This document shows, one piece after another, positions 35,099-44,280 of a stretch of DNA of 64,000 nt. Within the stretch, counting starts at the first letter, position 1, and each line of letters begins with the position of its first letter. A program made the translations under genes and the position numbers. Origin of the DNA: Flavobacterium sp. HSC-32F16 (GTDB lineage Bacteria; Bacteroidota; Bacteroidia; Flavobacteriales; Flavobacteriaceae); contig NZ_JALKAC010000013.1 in assembly GCF_024171645.1 (NCBI RefSeq), positions 1 to 64,000 on the forward strand. Direction: 5' to 3'. Below the pieces are notes generated by a model. The model ran no database searches. It saw only the letters and a program-made list of their open reading frames with translations, and had not been told where the DNA came from.

Positions 35099-35827
35099 TT
35101 AGAAATTCGGACTTAAATCGTATTTCTTGTAGAATTTATCTAAAACATCAACTACTTCATCCTCTGTGTCTACGATTTTGAATAAGTTCAAATCTTCCGG
35201 GCTTACCGTATGCATTTTTTCTACCAAAACTGTTTTTACCCATTCGATCAAACCAGACCAAAATTCTACGCCAACTAATATAATTGGGAATTTTCCAATT
35301 TTCTTAGTCTGGATTAAAGTAATCGCTTCAAACATTTCGTCAAGCGTTCCAAAACCTCCAGGCATAACCACAAAACCTTGTGAATATTTTACGAACATTA
35401 CTTTTCTCACAAAGAAATAATCGAAATTAAGGTTTTTGTCGTGATCAATATAAGGGTTAAAATGCTGTTCAAAAGGCAGTTCGATGTTTAAACCAACCGA
35501 AGTTCCACCGCCTAAATGCGCACCTTTATTTCCGGCTTCCATAATTCCCGGGCCTCCTCCCGTAATTACGCCATAACCGGCTTTACTAATTTTAAAAGCA
35601 ATTTTTTCTGCCAGTAAATAATATTTATCATCTGGTTTTGTTCTCGCCGATCCAAAAATAGATACACATGGTCCAATACGCCCCATGCTCTCGTAACCGT
35701 TTACAAATTCGGACATGATTTTAAAAATCGCCCAGCTGTCATTGGTTCGAATTTCATTCCAGGTTTTTTGTTTTAAACTGTCCTGGATTACTTTATCCTC
35801 ATCATTATCAAAATCTTCTAATCTCAT
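35099..35827 (-). CDS. LOG family protein (nucleotide 5'-monophosphate phosphoribohydrolase type)
   Basis: The 242-aa Rossmann-like protein has GPCVSIFGSARTKPDDKYY, the motif GVITGGGPGIMEAGNKGAH and the hallmark PGGFGTLDEMFEAITLIQT. Plant LOG enzymes hydrolyse cytokinin ribotides, and bacterial members act on nucleoside monophosphates such as AMP. The charged N-terminal extension (MRLEDFDNDEDKVIQDSLKQ) is usual in the Bacteroidota group. It is 26 bp downstream of a GNAT acetyltransferase gene in the same direction and followed by its own terminator. Confidence 0.9.
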   Translation of the reverse strand: MRLEDFDNDEDKVIQDSLKQKTWNEIRTNDSWAIFKIMSEFVNGYESMGRIGPCVSIFGSARTKPDDKYYLLAEKIAFKISKAGYGVITGGGPGIMEAGNKGAHLGGGTSVGLNIELPFEQHFNPYIDHDKNLNFDYFFVRKVMFVKYSQGFVVMPGGFGTLDEMFEAITLIQTKKIGKFPIILVGVEFWSGLIEWVKTVLVEKMHTVSPEDLNLFKIVDTEDEVVDVLDKFYKKYDLSPNF

Positions 35828-35853
35828 TTTAGGTATTTTAATTATTTATATTT

Positions 35854-36354
35854 TTATTTTCTTCTTATTGCATAGATTAATTCATCGAAATATTCTCCAT
35901 TTTTAAAAATATTTTTTTCAATTTTTGCTTCAAGCTTAAATTTATTTTTTTCTAGTACTTTTTGTGAAGCAATATTTGTTCCATACGTACTGGCATAAAT
36001 TCGCTCAATATCATATGTTTTGAATCCAAAATCTACAACTTCTTTTATAGATTGACTTATAATTCCTTTTCCCCAGTAATTTTGCCCTAGCCAATAACCT
36101 AATTCAGCATTTTTTCTCATAATGTCAGCTTGAGGTTTGATTCCAATTCCTCCAACCGCTTTGTTATTGATCTCTATTGCGAATAGATGAATTGGGTTAT
36201 CAATGTTTGCAAAATTTATAAAATCTATTCCATTTTCATGTGAATAAGGATATGGAAAAGTATCTCTCAAAAATTTAGAAACCTCATAATTGTTTGCGTT
36301 CTCGACTAAACTTTCCAGGTCATCTTTATTCCAAGGTCTTATTTTTAAATTCAT
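35854..36354 (-). CDS. GNAT family N-acetyltransferase (RimJ/RimL-like)
   Basis: The protein has about 166 aa. It carries the N-terminal LKIRPWNKDDLESLVENANN, HLFAIEINNKAVGGIGIKPQ, the acetyl-CoA site region AELGYWLGQNYWGKGIISQS and the C-terminal IERIYASTYGTNIASQKVLE plus NKFKLE, all typical of the RimJ/RimL-type branch of GNAT. The ATG at 36354 is preferred; a TTG directly upstream extends the frame by one codon. The substrate (protein N-terminus, antibiotic or small amine) cannot be told from sequence. It is probably co-transcribed with the LOG gene 26 bp downstream. Confidence 0.85.
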   Translation of the reverse strand: MNLKIRPWNKDDLESLVENANNYEVSKFLRDTFPYPYSHENGIDFINFANIDNPIHLFAIEINNKAVGGIGIKPQADIMRKNAELGYWLGQNYWGKGIISQSIKEVVDFGFKTYDIERIYASTYGTNIASQKVLEKNKFKLEAKIEKNIFKNGEYFDELIYAIRRK

Positions 36355-36424
36355 CAATTTTATTATTTAATCTTTTTTCCAACCATCAATACTAGAAAGA
36401 GCTTAATCCTGCGGTCTATTATAT

Positions 36425-36472
36425 CCCGATTTAGAAAAACTACAGCAAAAAAGCCTTGTTTTTCTAATTGGG
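36425..36472. repeat. Dispersed palindromic element (CCCGATTTAGAAAAAC arms)
   Basis: cccgatttagaaaaac (36425-36440) pairs with gtttttctaattggg (36458-36472), with 17 nt between. The flanks aatcctgcggtctattatat and agatgccgttcccattaggg resemble, from memory, a widely dispersed flavobacterial intergenic element (gatagcggaaagcaggaa type ends). It is the only structured part of the gap 36355-36837 apart from the hairpin at 36802. Confidence 0.55.
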
Positions 36473-36801
36473 AGATGCCGTTCCCATTAGGGCCAGGACA
36501 TTTGGTTTCAAATAAACAATTGGTTTATCTGAAAAAAATCTTTTCTTAAAAACTTGAATTTTTTTTAAAAAGCGGATACTAAATTAACTCTTTTTTCTAG
36601 AATTGTTACAAAAAAGAAACTTTATAATCTAAAAGTAATGTTGAGATAATGTAGATTTAAGTTTTTGTATTCATTATCAAATGATTACAAGAGATGTGGT
36701 TTTTAATAAGATTATGTGACGTATCAAATCATCAACGGATTTTAATTTGTTGAAAATATCGACAAACCTAAACAATAGAGTTCTTAGGGGCTAATATTGT
36801 A

Positions 36802-36823
36802 GGGATGGATTTTAATCCATCCC
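36802..36823. terminator. Hairpin 3' of uvrA
   Basis: gggatggattttaatccatccc is a perfect palindrome with 10-bp arms and a 2-nt centre. It lies 14 bp beyond the uvrA stop at 36838. No long T run follows on the minus strand, so it may protect the 3' end or be a repeat rather than a classical terminator. Confidence 0.55.
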
Positions 36824-36837
36824 ATATAAGATTTACG

Positions 36838-39669
36838 TTATTCTAGCTCTTTTTTCAAAAACTTCGCCGTATAGCTTTTTTTATTTTTGGCTACTTCTTC
36901 CGGAGTTCCTTTAGCGATTAATTGTCCGCCGCCTTTTCCGCCTTCAGGTCCAATATCAATAATATAATCTGCCAGTTTAATAACGTCCATATTGTGTTCG
37001 ATAACCAGAATTGTATTTCCTTTATCAACCAATTTATTGATAACATCCATTAAAACGCGAATATCTTCAAAATGCAAACCTGTAGTAGGTTCATCAAGAA
37101 TATAGAAAGTATTTCCGGTATCTTTTTTAGACAATTCTCCAGCCAGTTTGATACGCTGTGCTTCACCACCTGAAAGTGTTGTGCTTTGCTGACCAAGCGT
37201 AATATAACCTAAACCAACATCCTGAATTGTTTTTACTTTTCTATGGATTTTAGGAATATTTTCAAAAAACGGAACCGCTTCGTCAACCGTCATATCCAGA
37301 ACATCCGAAATAGATTTTCCTTTGTATCGAATTTCCAGCGTTTCTCTGTTAAAACGTTTTCCCTGACACGTTTCGCATTCTACGTAAACGTCTGGTAAAA
37401 AGTTCATTTCGATAGTTCTAACTCCAGAACCTTCGCAGGTTTCGCAGCGCCCGCCTTTTACATTGAAGCTGAAACGTCCTGCTTTGTAACCACGAATCAT
37501 GCTTTCAGAAGTCATGGTAAATAAGTTTCTTATTTCTGTAAAAACTTCAGTATAAGTTGCTGGATTTGAACGTGGTGTTCTTCCAATCGGACTTTGGTCA
37601 ATATCAATTACTTTATCTATATGTTCTAAACCTTCAATCTTTTTATAAGGCTGTGGTTTTTTTACACCATTAAAATAATAAGCGTTCAAAATAGGGTAGA
37701 GCGTCTCGTTAATCAAAGTCGATTTTCCGCTTCCTGAAACTCCCGTAACGCAAATTAATTGACCTAAAGGTATTTCTATCGAAACATTTTTCAGGTTATT
37801 TCCTGTTGCTCCGGTTAGTTTTAAAAATTTTCCATTTCCTTTTCTTCGCTCTTTCGGAATCTCTAATTTCATTTTACCATTCAAATATTGAGCGGTAATA
37901 GTGTTTGATTTTAAAGTTTCTGCGGGAGTTCCAATACTAATAATTTCTCCGCCATATTTCCCCGCTTTTGGGCCAATATCAATTACATAATCTGCTGTTT
38001 CGATCATGTCTTTGTCATGTTCCACAACAATAACAGAGTTTCCAATATCACGTAATTGCTCCAGGGATTTAATCAGCTTTTCATTGTCTCTTTGGTGTAA
38101 ACCAATACTCGGTTCATCTAAAATATATAAAACACCAACAAGCTGTGAGCCAATTTGTGTTGCTAATCGTATACGCTGCGCTTCACCGCCAGAAAGTGAT
38201 TTTGAGCTTCTGCTTAAAGCCAAATAATTCAAACCAACATTCATTAAAAAGTTCAAACGGTCTTTGATTTCTTTTACAACTTCAGAAGCAATTAAAAGCT
38301 GTTTGTCAGTTAAGTGACTATTCAAATCTTTAAACCAAGCGGTTAAATCTGAAATATCCATATCACACAATTCGGTGATATTTTTTTCATTAACTCTAAA
38401 AAACAAGGCTTCTTTTTTAAGACGCGAACCTTCGCAGACCGGACAATTAATTTCGTCCATGAAATCTTTTGCCCAACGTTTTATACTTGTTGTTGCGCTT
38501 TCGTCATATTGATTTTTGATGAAGTTTGATATTCCTTCAAAATCAATTTTGTAATCGCGGGTAACACCAAGATCTTTAGAACTTACTGTAAATTTATCTT
38601 TTCCGCCATACAAAATCATAGTCATGGCTTCTTGCGGTATTTTCTCTATCGGATCTGTAATTTTAAATCCAAATTTCTCTCCAATTGTTTCTAACTGCTT
38701 GAAAATCCAGGATGATTTATATTCTCCAAGAGGGGCCAAACCACCGCTTTTGATTGATAATTTCGGATTCGGAATTATTTTTTTAGCATTGATTTCGTGT
38801 ACCGTTCCTAATCCGTTGCAATGCGGGCAGGCACCTTTTGGTGAATTGAAAGAGAATAAATTCGGTTCTGGATTTTGATAGGAAATTCCAGTTGTTGGAC
38901 ACATTAAATTTCGGCTGAAATAACGAACTTCATTCGAATCCTGATCTAAAATCATCAATACGTTTTCGCCGTGATGCATTGCGGTATTGATACTTTCAGC
39001 TAATCGTTTCTGATTGTCTTCTGTATTTTCAATAGCCATTCTGTCAACGACAATTTCAATATCGTGTGTTTTGTAACGGTCCAGTTTCATTCCGGCTGCC
39101 AAATCCTGTACTTCACCATTAACGCGGACTTTTAGAAACCCTTGTTTTGTAATCTGCTGGAATAATTCGGCATAATGACCTTTACGGGCTTTAATTACCG
39201 GAGCCAGTATGTTAATTCGTTTTCCGTTATAATCCTGAATAATCAAATCTTTAATTTGCTCGTCAGAATAGGAAACCATTTTTTCGCCAGTGTTGTAACT
39301 ATAAGCATCAGCACCACGCGCATATAAAAGTCTTAAGAAATCGTATATTTCAGTAATTGTCCCAACAGTTGAACGCGGACTTTTACTGGTTGTTTTTTGT
39401 TCGATGGCAATAACGGGAGAAAGTCCGTCGATTTTATCAACATCGGGACGTTCTAATCCGCCAAGGAATTGTCTGGCATAAGCTGAAAAAGTTTCAACAT
39501 AACGACGCTGTCCTTCGGCATATATAGTATCAAATGCCAAAGATGATTTTCCCGAACCTGATAAACCGGTAATTACAACCAGTTTTTCACGCGGAATTGA
39601 AATATCGATATTTTTTAGATTATGAACTCTTGCGCCAAGAACTTCAATAGTATTGTCTTTATCTAGCAT
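36838..39669 (-). CDS. uvrA: UvrABC system protein A
   Basis: This is the DNA-damage sensing ABC ATPase of nucleotide excision repair. The 943 aa from the ATG at 39669 (MLDKDNTIEVLGARVHNLKN) is the normal length; a TTG four codons upstream is less likely. It has two ABC modules: Walker A VVITGLSGSGKSSLAFDTIY and CVTGVSGSGKSTLINETLYP, and signatures SLSGGEAQRIRLA and LSGGEAQRIKLAGELSK. Two zinc modules are visible: CPVCEGSRLKKEA in the first half, and CETCEGSGVRTIEMNFLPDV then CETCQGKRF in the second. It is monocistronic and leftward. Confidence 0.98.
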   Translation of the reverse strand: MLDKDNTIEVLGARVHNLKNIDISIPREKLVVITGLSGSGKSSLAFDTIYAEGQRRYVETFSAYARQFLGGLERPDVDKIDGLSPVIAIEQKTTSKSPRSTVGTITEIYDFLRLLYARGADAYSYNTGEKMVSYSDEQIKDLIIQDYNGKRINILAPVIKARKGHYAELFQQITKQGFLKVRVNGEVQDLAAGMKLDRYKTHDIEIVVDRMAIENTEDNQKRLAESINTAMHHGENVLMILDQDSNEVRYFSRNLMCPTTGISYQNPEPNLFSFNSPKGACPHCNGLGTVHEINAKKIIPNPKLSIKSGGLAPLGEYKSSWIFKQLETIGEKFGFKITDPIEKIPQEAMTMILYGGKDKFTVSSKDLGVTRDYKIDFEGISNFIKNQYDESATTSIKRWAKDFMDEINCPVCEGSRLKKEALFFRVNEKNITELCDMDISDLTAWFKDLNSHLTDKQLLIASEVVKEIKDRLNFLMNVGLNYLALSRSSKSLSGGEAQRIRLATQIGSQLVGVLYILDEPSIGLHQRDNEKLIKSLEQLRDIGNSVIVVEHDKDMIETADYVIDIGPKAGKYGGEIISIGTPAETLKSNTITAQYLNGKMKLEIPKERRKGNGKFLKLTGATGNNLKNVSIEIPLGQLICVTGVSGSGKSTLINETLYPILNAYYFNGVKKPQPYKKIEGLEHIDKVIDIDQSPIGRTPRSNPATYTEVFTEIRNLFTMTSESMIRGYKAGRFSFNVKGGRCETCEGSGVRTIEMNFLPDVYVECETCQGKRFNRETLEIRYKGKSISDVLDMTVDEAVPFFENIPKIHRKVKTIQDVGLGYITLGQQSTTLSGGEAQRIKLAGELSKKDTGNTFYILDEPTTGLHFEDIRVLMDVINKLVDKGNTILVIEHNMDVIKLADYIIDIGPEGGKGGGQLIAKGTPEEVAKNKKSYTAKFLKKELE

Positions 39670-39833
39670 AAATATGAGCAAAACGCAAAGTTACCACTTT
39701 GATTTGTTCTTTCAGTACTCGAATGCAAAAGTTTATGTTACAATTAGTAACAAATTAACGCAGTTTTAGAACTACGTTTTTCTTTTTTTTAAATCCTATA
39801 TTTTTTGGACGACTTTAATTTTTTAAGTCTTAA

Positions 39834-41618
39834 TTATTCTATTGTCATAGAACGCAGTTTCATTCTGTAAGCTTCAAGTGCAATAGATTTTGAAATGATT
39901 CCAAAGTATTTATCATTTCGCAAAACGGGTAAAAATGCCGATTTTGATCTTTCGAATTTGGTCATTACAATTTCCATGCTGTCATTTGAAGAAATGGTTG
40001 CAGCAGGTGTTTTCATCACGTCTTTGATTAAAGTATATTTTACGCGGTAAGCATTAAAAATAATTTCGCGGATATCATTAAAATGTACGATTCCTACAAG
40101 ATTCCTTTCATTGTCTACAACGGCAAATACAACTTGATTAGAATGTGAAATAAGATCGACTAATTTGCTTAAATGATCTTCGGGAGAAACGGTTAAATAA
40201 TCAGTCTGGATAATCGTTTCAATATCCAGAGTTGATAAAATATTCGAATCTTTATTGCTGGTAAAAGCGTGTCCTTTTTTTGCCAGATTTTTTACGTCAA
40301 GCGAATATTTCTCAAAACGCTTGGAAATCGCAAAACTAATAGATGAAACAATCATAAGCGGAATCATCAAGCCATAACCTCCCGTAATTTCTGCAATAAG
40401 GAATATCGCTGTAAGAGGTGCATGGAATAATCCGCTTAGAATTCCGGCCATACCAACCATTGTAAAATTACTGATTGGTAATTTTGATAAACCGGTTAAG
40501 CTTATAATTTTAGAAAAGAAATACCCTAAATAAGATCCTAAAAAAAGAGAAGGAGCAAAGTTTCCCCCATTTCCTCCGCTTCCAAGAGTAAGACCTGAAG
40601 CAAAGACTTTTATCATCATGGTACATCCCACGAAAAGAAGTAAAACCCAATGATTGTTTCTCCAGCTGGCAAACAAAGTATTATCTAATAATTGCCCGGG
40701 ATCACTTTCGGATAAAGTTTTGATACTTTCATAACCCTCACCAAAAAGAGTAGGAAATATAAAAATAAGGAGTGCTAAAAGAGAAGAACCAATCAGGGCT
40801 TTTTTATAAGGACCCATTTTTAGTTCTGAAAAATAATGTTCTACTCTTTGAAAATTTCGAGCATAATAAACAGCCATAAAGCCTGTTAATAAGCCTAAAA
40901 GTACATAAAAAGGAATATTATGATAATCGAATGTTTCTTGTTTTTTGAAAGATAAAAGAATGCTTTCGTCTAATACAATTGCTGATACCAATGCTCCGGT
41001 CGCAGCCGATATCATAATAGGCGTAAAAGCAGAAATACTCACGTCAACCAATAAAACTTCAATAGCAAAAAGAACTCCGGCAATTGGAGCGTTAAATGCA
41101 GCGGCAATTCCGGCAGCAACACCACAGCCAATAAGTAAAGTTCTGTCTTTATAAGCTAATTTATAGTTTTGAGCGTAATTAGAACCAAAAGCCGCTCCGG
41201 TAATAACGATTGGACTTTCTAAACCTGCAGAACCTCCTAAACCAACAGTTAAAGAGCTTGTTACAATCTGAGCGTACATTTGCTTTTTCGGGATAATACT
41301 GGCTTTTTTGGCAACCGCATATAAAATTTGAGAAGTCCCTTTTTGAATCGTTCCGTTTAGAACTTTCTTTACTACCAAAACCGTCAGCAGAATACCAATT
41401 ATAGGCAGGATACTATTAATAAAACCTAGTTTTAAAATACCGCTGATATATGTTGCAAAAGAAAAAACGCTATGGGCAAAAGTCTTTAAAACAATCACGG
41501 CAAAGGCACAGGAAATTCCAACTAATACACTTGATAAAAAAATGAATTGTTTTGGAGTCAAAATAGATTGAGCCAAAGCAATAATGCTTTCCAGTCGTCG
41601 AAACAGTTTTTTTATCAT
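39834..41618 (-). CDS. ClC-family chloride channel/antiporter with C-terminal CBS pair
   Basis: The 594-aa protein has about ten membrane helices and ClC selectivity-filter motifs: GLGGSAGLESPIVITGAAFG (the GREGP-type loop, with the gating glutamate kept as GLESP) and TLGSGGNGGNFAPSLFLGSY (GxFxP). The C-terminal 150 residues form two CBS domains (IIQTDYLTVSPEDHLSKLVD and VMKTPAATISSNDSMEIVMT), which often bind adenine nucleotides. Members either conduct chloride or exchange it for protons, and the mode cannot be decided here. It is monocistronic, 85 bp upstream of ggt in the same direction. Confidence 0.92.
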   Translation of the reverse strand: MIKKLFRRLESIIALAQSILTPKQFIFLSSVLVGISCAFAVIVLKTFAHSVFSFATYISGILKLGFINSILPIIGILLTVLVVKKVLNGTIQKGTSQILYAVAKKASIIPKKQMYAQIVTSSLTVGLGGSAGLESPIVITGAAFGSNYAQNYKLAYKDRTLLIGCGVAAGIAAAFNAPIAGVLFAIEVLLVDVSISAFTPIMISAATGALVSAIVLDESILLSFKKQETFDYHNIPFYVLLGLLTGFMAVYYARNFQRVEHYFSELKMGPYKKALIGSSLLALLIFIFPTLFGEGYESIKTLSESDPGQLLDNTLFASWRNNHWVLLLFVGCTMMIKVFASGLTLGSGGNGGNFAPSLFLGSYLGYFFSKIISLTGLSKLPISNFTMVGMAGILSGLFHAPLTAIFLIAEITGGYGLMIPLMIVSSISFAISKRFEKYSLDVKNLAKKGHAFTSNKDSNILSTLDIETIIQTDYLTVSPEDHLSKLVDLISHSNQVVFAVVDNERNLVGIVHFNDIREIIFNAYRVKYTLIKDVMKTPAATISSNDSMEIVMTKFERSKSAFLPVLRNDKYFGIISKSIALEAYRMKLRSMTIE

Positions 41619-41702
41619 TATTATTTTAAAAAATTACGGAGAATGCAAATTTAGCTCTAAACATTCGATTTTGTCAAATTTTTCTACTTAAATCTTTTGT
41701 AT

Positions 41703-43385
41703 TTAAAATCCTGTAGCTTTGTCATCACCTCTAAAATCTGCACCGCCTTCAAGAGTGTTATCAGGATTAACTAGAATAGCATCTACTTTTCCAATTACCG
41801 GCGTTGTTTTTTCGTTGATTAAATAGCCTTTTGATTTTAAGCCTTGCAGCGTTTTATTGTCAAAAGTATCAGGTTCAAAAGTTATAAGATCCGGAAGCCA
41901 CTGATGATGAAAACGAGGCGCGTTTACAGCATCCTGCATGCTTAAATTATATTCGTAAACATTTAAAATAGTCTGCAGCACAGACGTGATAATAGTTGAT
42001 CCGCCTGGAGAACCTACCACCATAAATAATTTCCCGTTTTTTTCTACAATAGTTGGCGTCATAGAACTAAGCATTCTTTTTTGAGGTGCAATACTATTGG
42101 CTTCATTTCCAACTAATCCAAACATATTTGGTGATCCCGGTTTTGCACTGAAATCATCCATTTCGTTGTTTAAAAAGAAACCTAATTCATCACAGTAATA
42201 TTTTGAACCAAAACCGTCGTTTATCGTTGTTGTGGCTGCAACTGCATTTCCAAACTGATCTACAATAGAATAATGAGTTGTTTCGGTACTTTCGTTATAT
42301 GTTACTTTTCCTTCTTTTATATCAGATGATAAAGTAGCTTTTTCTGAGTCAAAATTGGACATTCTTTCTTTTAAATAAGAATCGGATAAAAGCCCTTTAA
42401 TTGGAATTTTTACAAAATCAGGATCGCCTAAAAACTGACTTCTATCAGCATAAGCTCTTCTTTCTGCTTCTACAATTACCTGAATGGACTGCTCAGAATT
42501 ATGTCCCATTTTAGACAAATAAAAAGGAGAAATCATTTTCATGATTTGAGCCAGACAAATTCCGCCGCTGCTTGGAGGTGCCATCGACGTTATTTTTAAA
42601 TCTTTGTAATCAAACTGTAACGGATTTCTCCATTTTGCTTCATATGCCGATAAATCTTTTAAGGTTATTATACCGCCTTTTTTCTTCAAATAATCAACTA
42701 GAACCTGCGCCGTTTTACCTTTGTAAAACTCGTCTTTTCCGTTTTTTGAAATTCGTTTTAAAGTGCTGGCAAGAGCAGGATATTTAATAGTGTCTCCCTC
42801 TTTAAATTTTCCAGCCATCAAAGTATTTGGACCATTTGCTTTTACAATGGCATCATGATAAGCTTCTAATTGTTTCTGTTGTTTTTTAGTTACAACAACG
42901 CCTTTTTCGGCAAGGGCAATTACAGGTTTTAAAATCTCTGACATTGGCAGAGATCCCAGTTTTTTTTGAACTGCAAAAACGCCCGCAATAGTTCCCGGAA
43001 CACCAATTGCTAAAGCCGATTCGGTGCTTTTGCCTTTTATTACATTTCCTTCTTTATCCAGAAACATATTTTTTGTTGCGGCAAGGGGCGCTTTTTCGCG
43101 ATAATCTAAACTGCCGACTTCGCCATTTGCTTTTCTGTAAACCATAAATCCTCCTCCGCCAAGATTTCCGGCATATGGATACGCAACCGCAAGAGCGAGT
43201 TCGGTAGCAGCCATAGCATCAAAAGCATTACCGCCTTTTTTCATGATTTCAACGCCAATTTTTGACGCTTCTTCGCGGGCTGAAACCACCATCGCTTTTG
43301 AGGCAGCTAATCCTGTTGGTGCTGCCGTATGCTGAGCGAAACTATAAATAGAAATAAAATAAAATAGAAGTGAAATTTTTTTCAT
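41703..43385 (-). CDS. ggt: Gamma-glutamyltransferase
   Basis: The 560-aa Ntn-hydrolase precursor has a signal peptide (KISLLFYFISIYSFAQ). ASKAMVVSAREEASKIGVEI starts the large subunit and GGGGFMVY-type text (here LGGGGFMVYRKANG) follows. The autocleavage site is ESTETTHYSIVDQFGNAVAA with nucleophile Thr370. The substrate-binding blocks are NNEMDDFSAKPG and SSMTPTIV, then VGSPGGSTIITSVLQTILNV. It acts in the periplasm on glutathione and other gamma-glutamyl compounds. It lies 13 bp after acpH in the same direction, suggesting co-transcription. Confidence 0.96.
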   Translation of the reverse strand: MKKISLLFYFISIYSFAQHTAAPTGLAASKAMVVSAREEASKIGVEIMKKGGNAFDAMAATELALAVAYPYAGNLGGGGFMVYRKANGEVGSLDYREKAPLAATKNMFLDKEGNVIKGKSTESALAIGVPGTIAGVFAVQKKLGSLPMSEILKPVIALAEKGVVVTKKQQKQLEAYHDAIVKANGPNTLMAGKFKEGDTIKYPALASTLKRISKNGKDEFYKGKTAQVLVDYLKKKGGIITLKDLSAYEAKWRNPLQFDYKDLKITSMAPPSSGGICLAQIMKMISPFYLSKMGHNSEQSIQVIVEAERRAYADRSQFLGDPDFVKIPIKGLLSDSYLKERMSNFDSEKATLSSDIKEGKVTYNESTETTHYSIVDQFGNAVAATTTINDGFGSKYYCDELGFFLNNEMDDFSAKPGSPNMFGLVGNEANSIAPQKRMLSSMTPTIVEKNGKLFMVVGSPGGSTIITSVLQTILNVYEYNLSMQDAVNAPRFHHQWLPDLITFEPDTFDNKTLQGLKSKGYLINEKTTPVIGKVDAILVNPDNTLEGGADFRGDDKATGF

Positions 43386-43397
43386 AATCGGTTTTAT

Positions 43398-43982
43398 TTA
43401 TAATGAGAGTAATTTTTGTTTGGTATGCTGCTGAAGATCTTCAAAAAATACGGTGAATTCCTGTTCAAATTCAGTGTAAAACTCTTTTAATTCCTCGCTT
43501 GCAAACTGCATTTTGGAGATGTTTTTTGATCTTCTGTCCATTTGCGTTAAAATCTGGTGAATGCCTTCGACGCTTTTATAACTTAAAAGCCAGTTTCTTT
43601 CAATCATGTAAGGCATTAAACCCTGTGTTTTTTCGGTTAAAATAGAATAATTTTCATGCAGTGAGTTGTAAAATCTATTTATAAAATCTTCCAGTTTTTC
43701 ACCCGAATAATTCGTCCAGTTTTTGGCTAAAAAATGATCGTAAACAATATCAACGATTACGCCTGAATAGTGATGATATTTTTCATGCAGACGTTTTGTG
43801 CTTTGTCTGAAAATATCATGCGAATCTGTATAAGTGTCAATAAAACGATGTAAAAGGATTCCTTTTTGAACATCAGCAGGGAATTGTTCAAATTGTTTGC
43901 CGCGAATTCCATCAGCCATAAAATTGCCAATTTTAATTAAGTCATTTTCTCCGGAAAGATATATGTGGGCTAAGAAATTCAT
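43398..43982 (-). CDS. acpH: Acyl carrier protein phosphodiesterase (DUF479)
   Basis: The 194-aa protein starts MNFLAHIYLSGENDLIKIGN with FMADGIRGKQF. It has the HD-like histidines LLHRFIDTYTDSHDIFRQST and GVIVDIVYDHFLAKNWTNYS, which match the AcpH family. AcpH removes the phosphopantetheine arm from acyl carrier protein. Activity is inferred from family identity. It is followed 13 bp later by ggt. Confidence 0.88.
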   Translation of the reverse strand: MNFLAHIYLSGENDLIKIGNFMADGIRGKQFEQFPADVQKGILLHRFIDTYTDSHDIFRQSTKRLHEKYHHYSGVIVDIVYDHFLAKNWTNYSGEKLEDFINRFYNSLHENYSILTEKTQGLMPYMIERNWLLSYKSVEGIHQILTQMDRRSKNISKMQFASEELKEFYTEFEQEFTVFFEDLQQHTKQKLLSL

Positions 43983-44280
43983 TTTGATTTTTTTAAGTTT
44001 TTAAGAGTCTGAGAGACTCAAATCTGAGCTTATTCTTGTAAATGTATAAAAACTTTTTTAAATCTTTTTGTTATATTAATCAGCTTTCTAAACCTTTTAA
44101 CAAACGATTATTTTAAAATCTTAGTGTTTGATTCTTATAAAATATTATCTCCAGCTTAGAAACTCAGCGCCTTAATATGAAAGATTTTTTTTTAAGATAT
44201 TTGAAAAACTTAGCAGCTTAGTATCTTAGAACCTTAGCAACTTTTCTATATTTGTAATAAAATAACCATAACTCACAAAG
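43983..44280. other. Divergent intergenic region with CTTAG-rich repeats and glmM promoter
   Basis: The 298-bp gap separates leftward acpH from rightward glmM. It contains ttaagagtctgagagactca near 44001 (a small hairpin) and a run of CTTAG units (aacttagcagcttagtatct, then tagaaccttagcaac, about 44209-44242). These resemble the repeat family at 19221-19308. TATATTTG at 44247-44254 is a perfect -7 element 26 bp before the glmM ATG; the -33 element is unclear. Confidence 0.55.
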
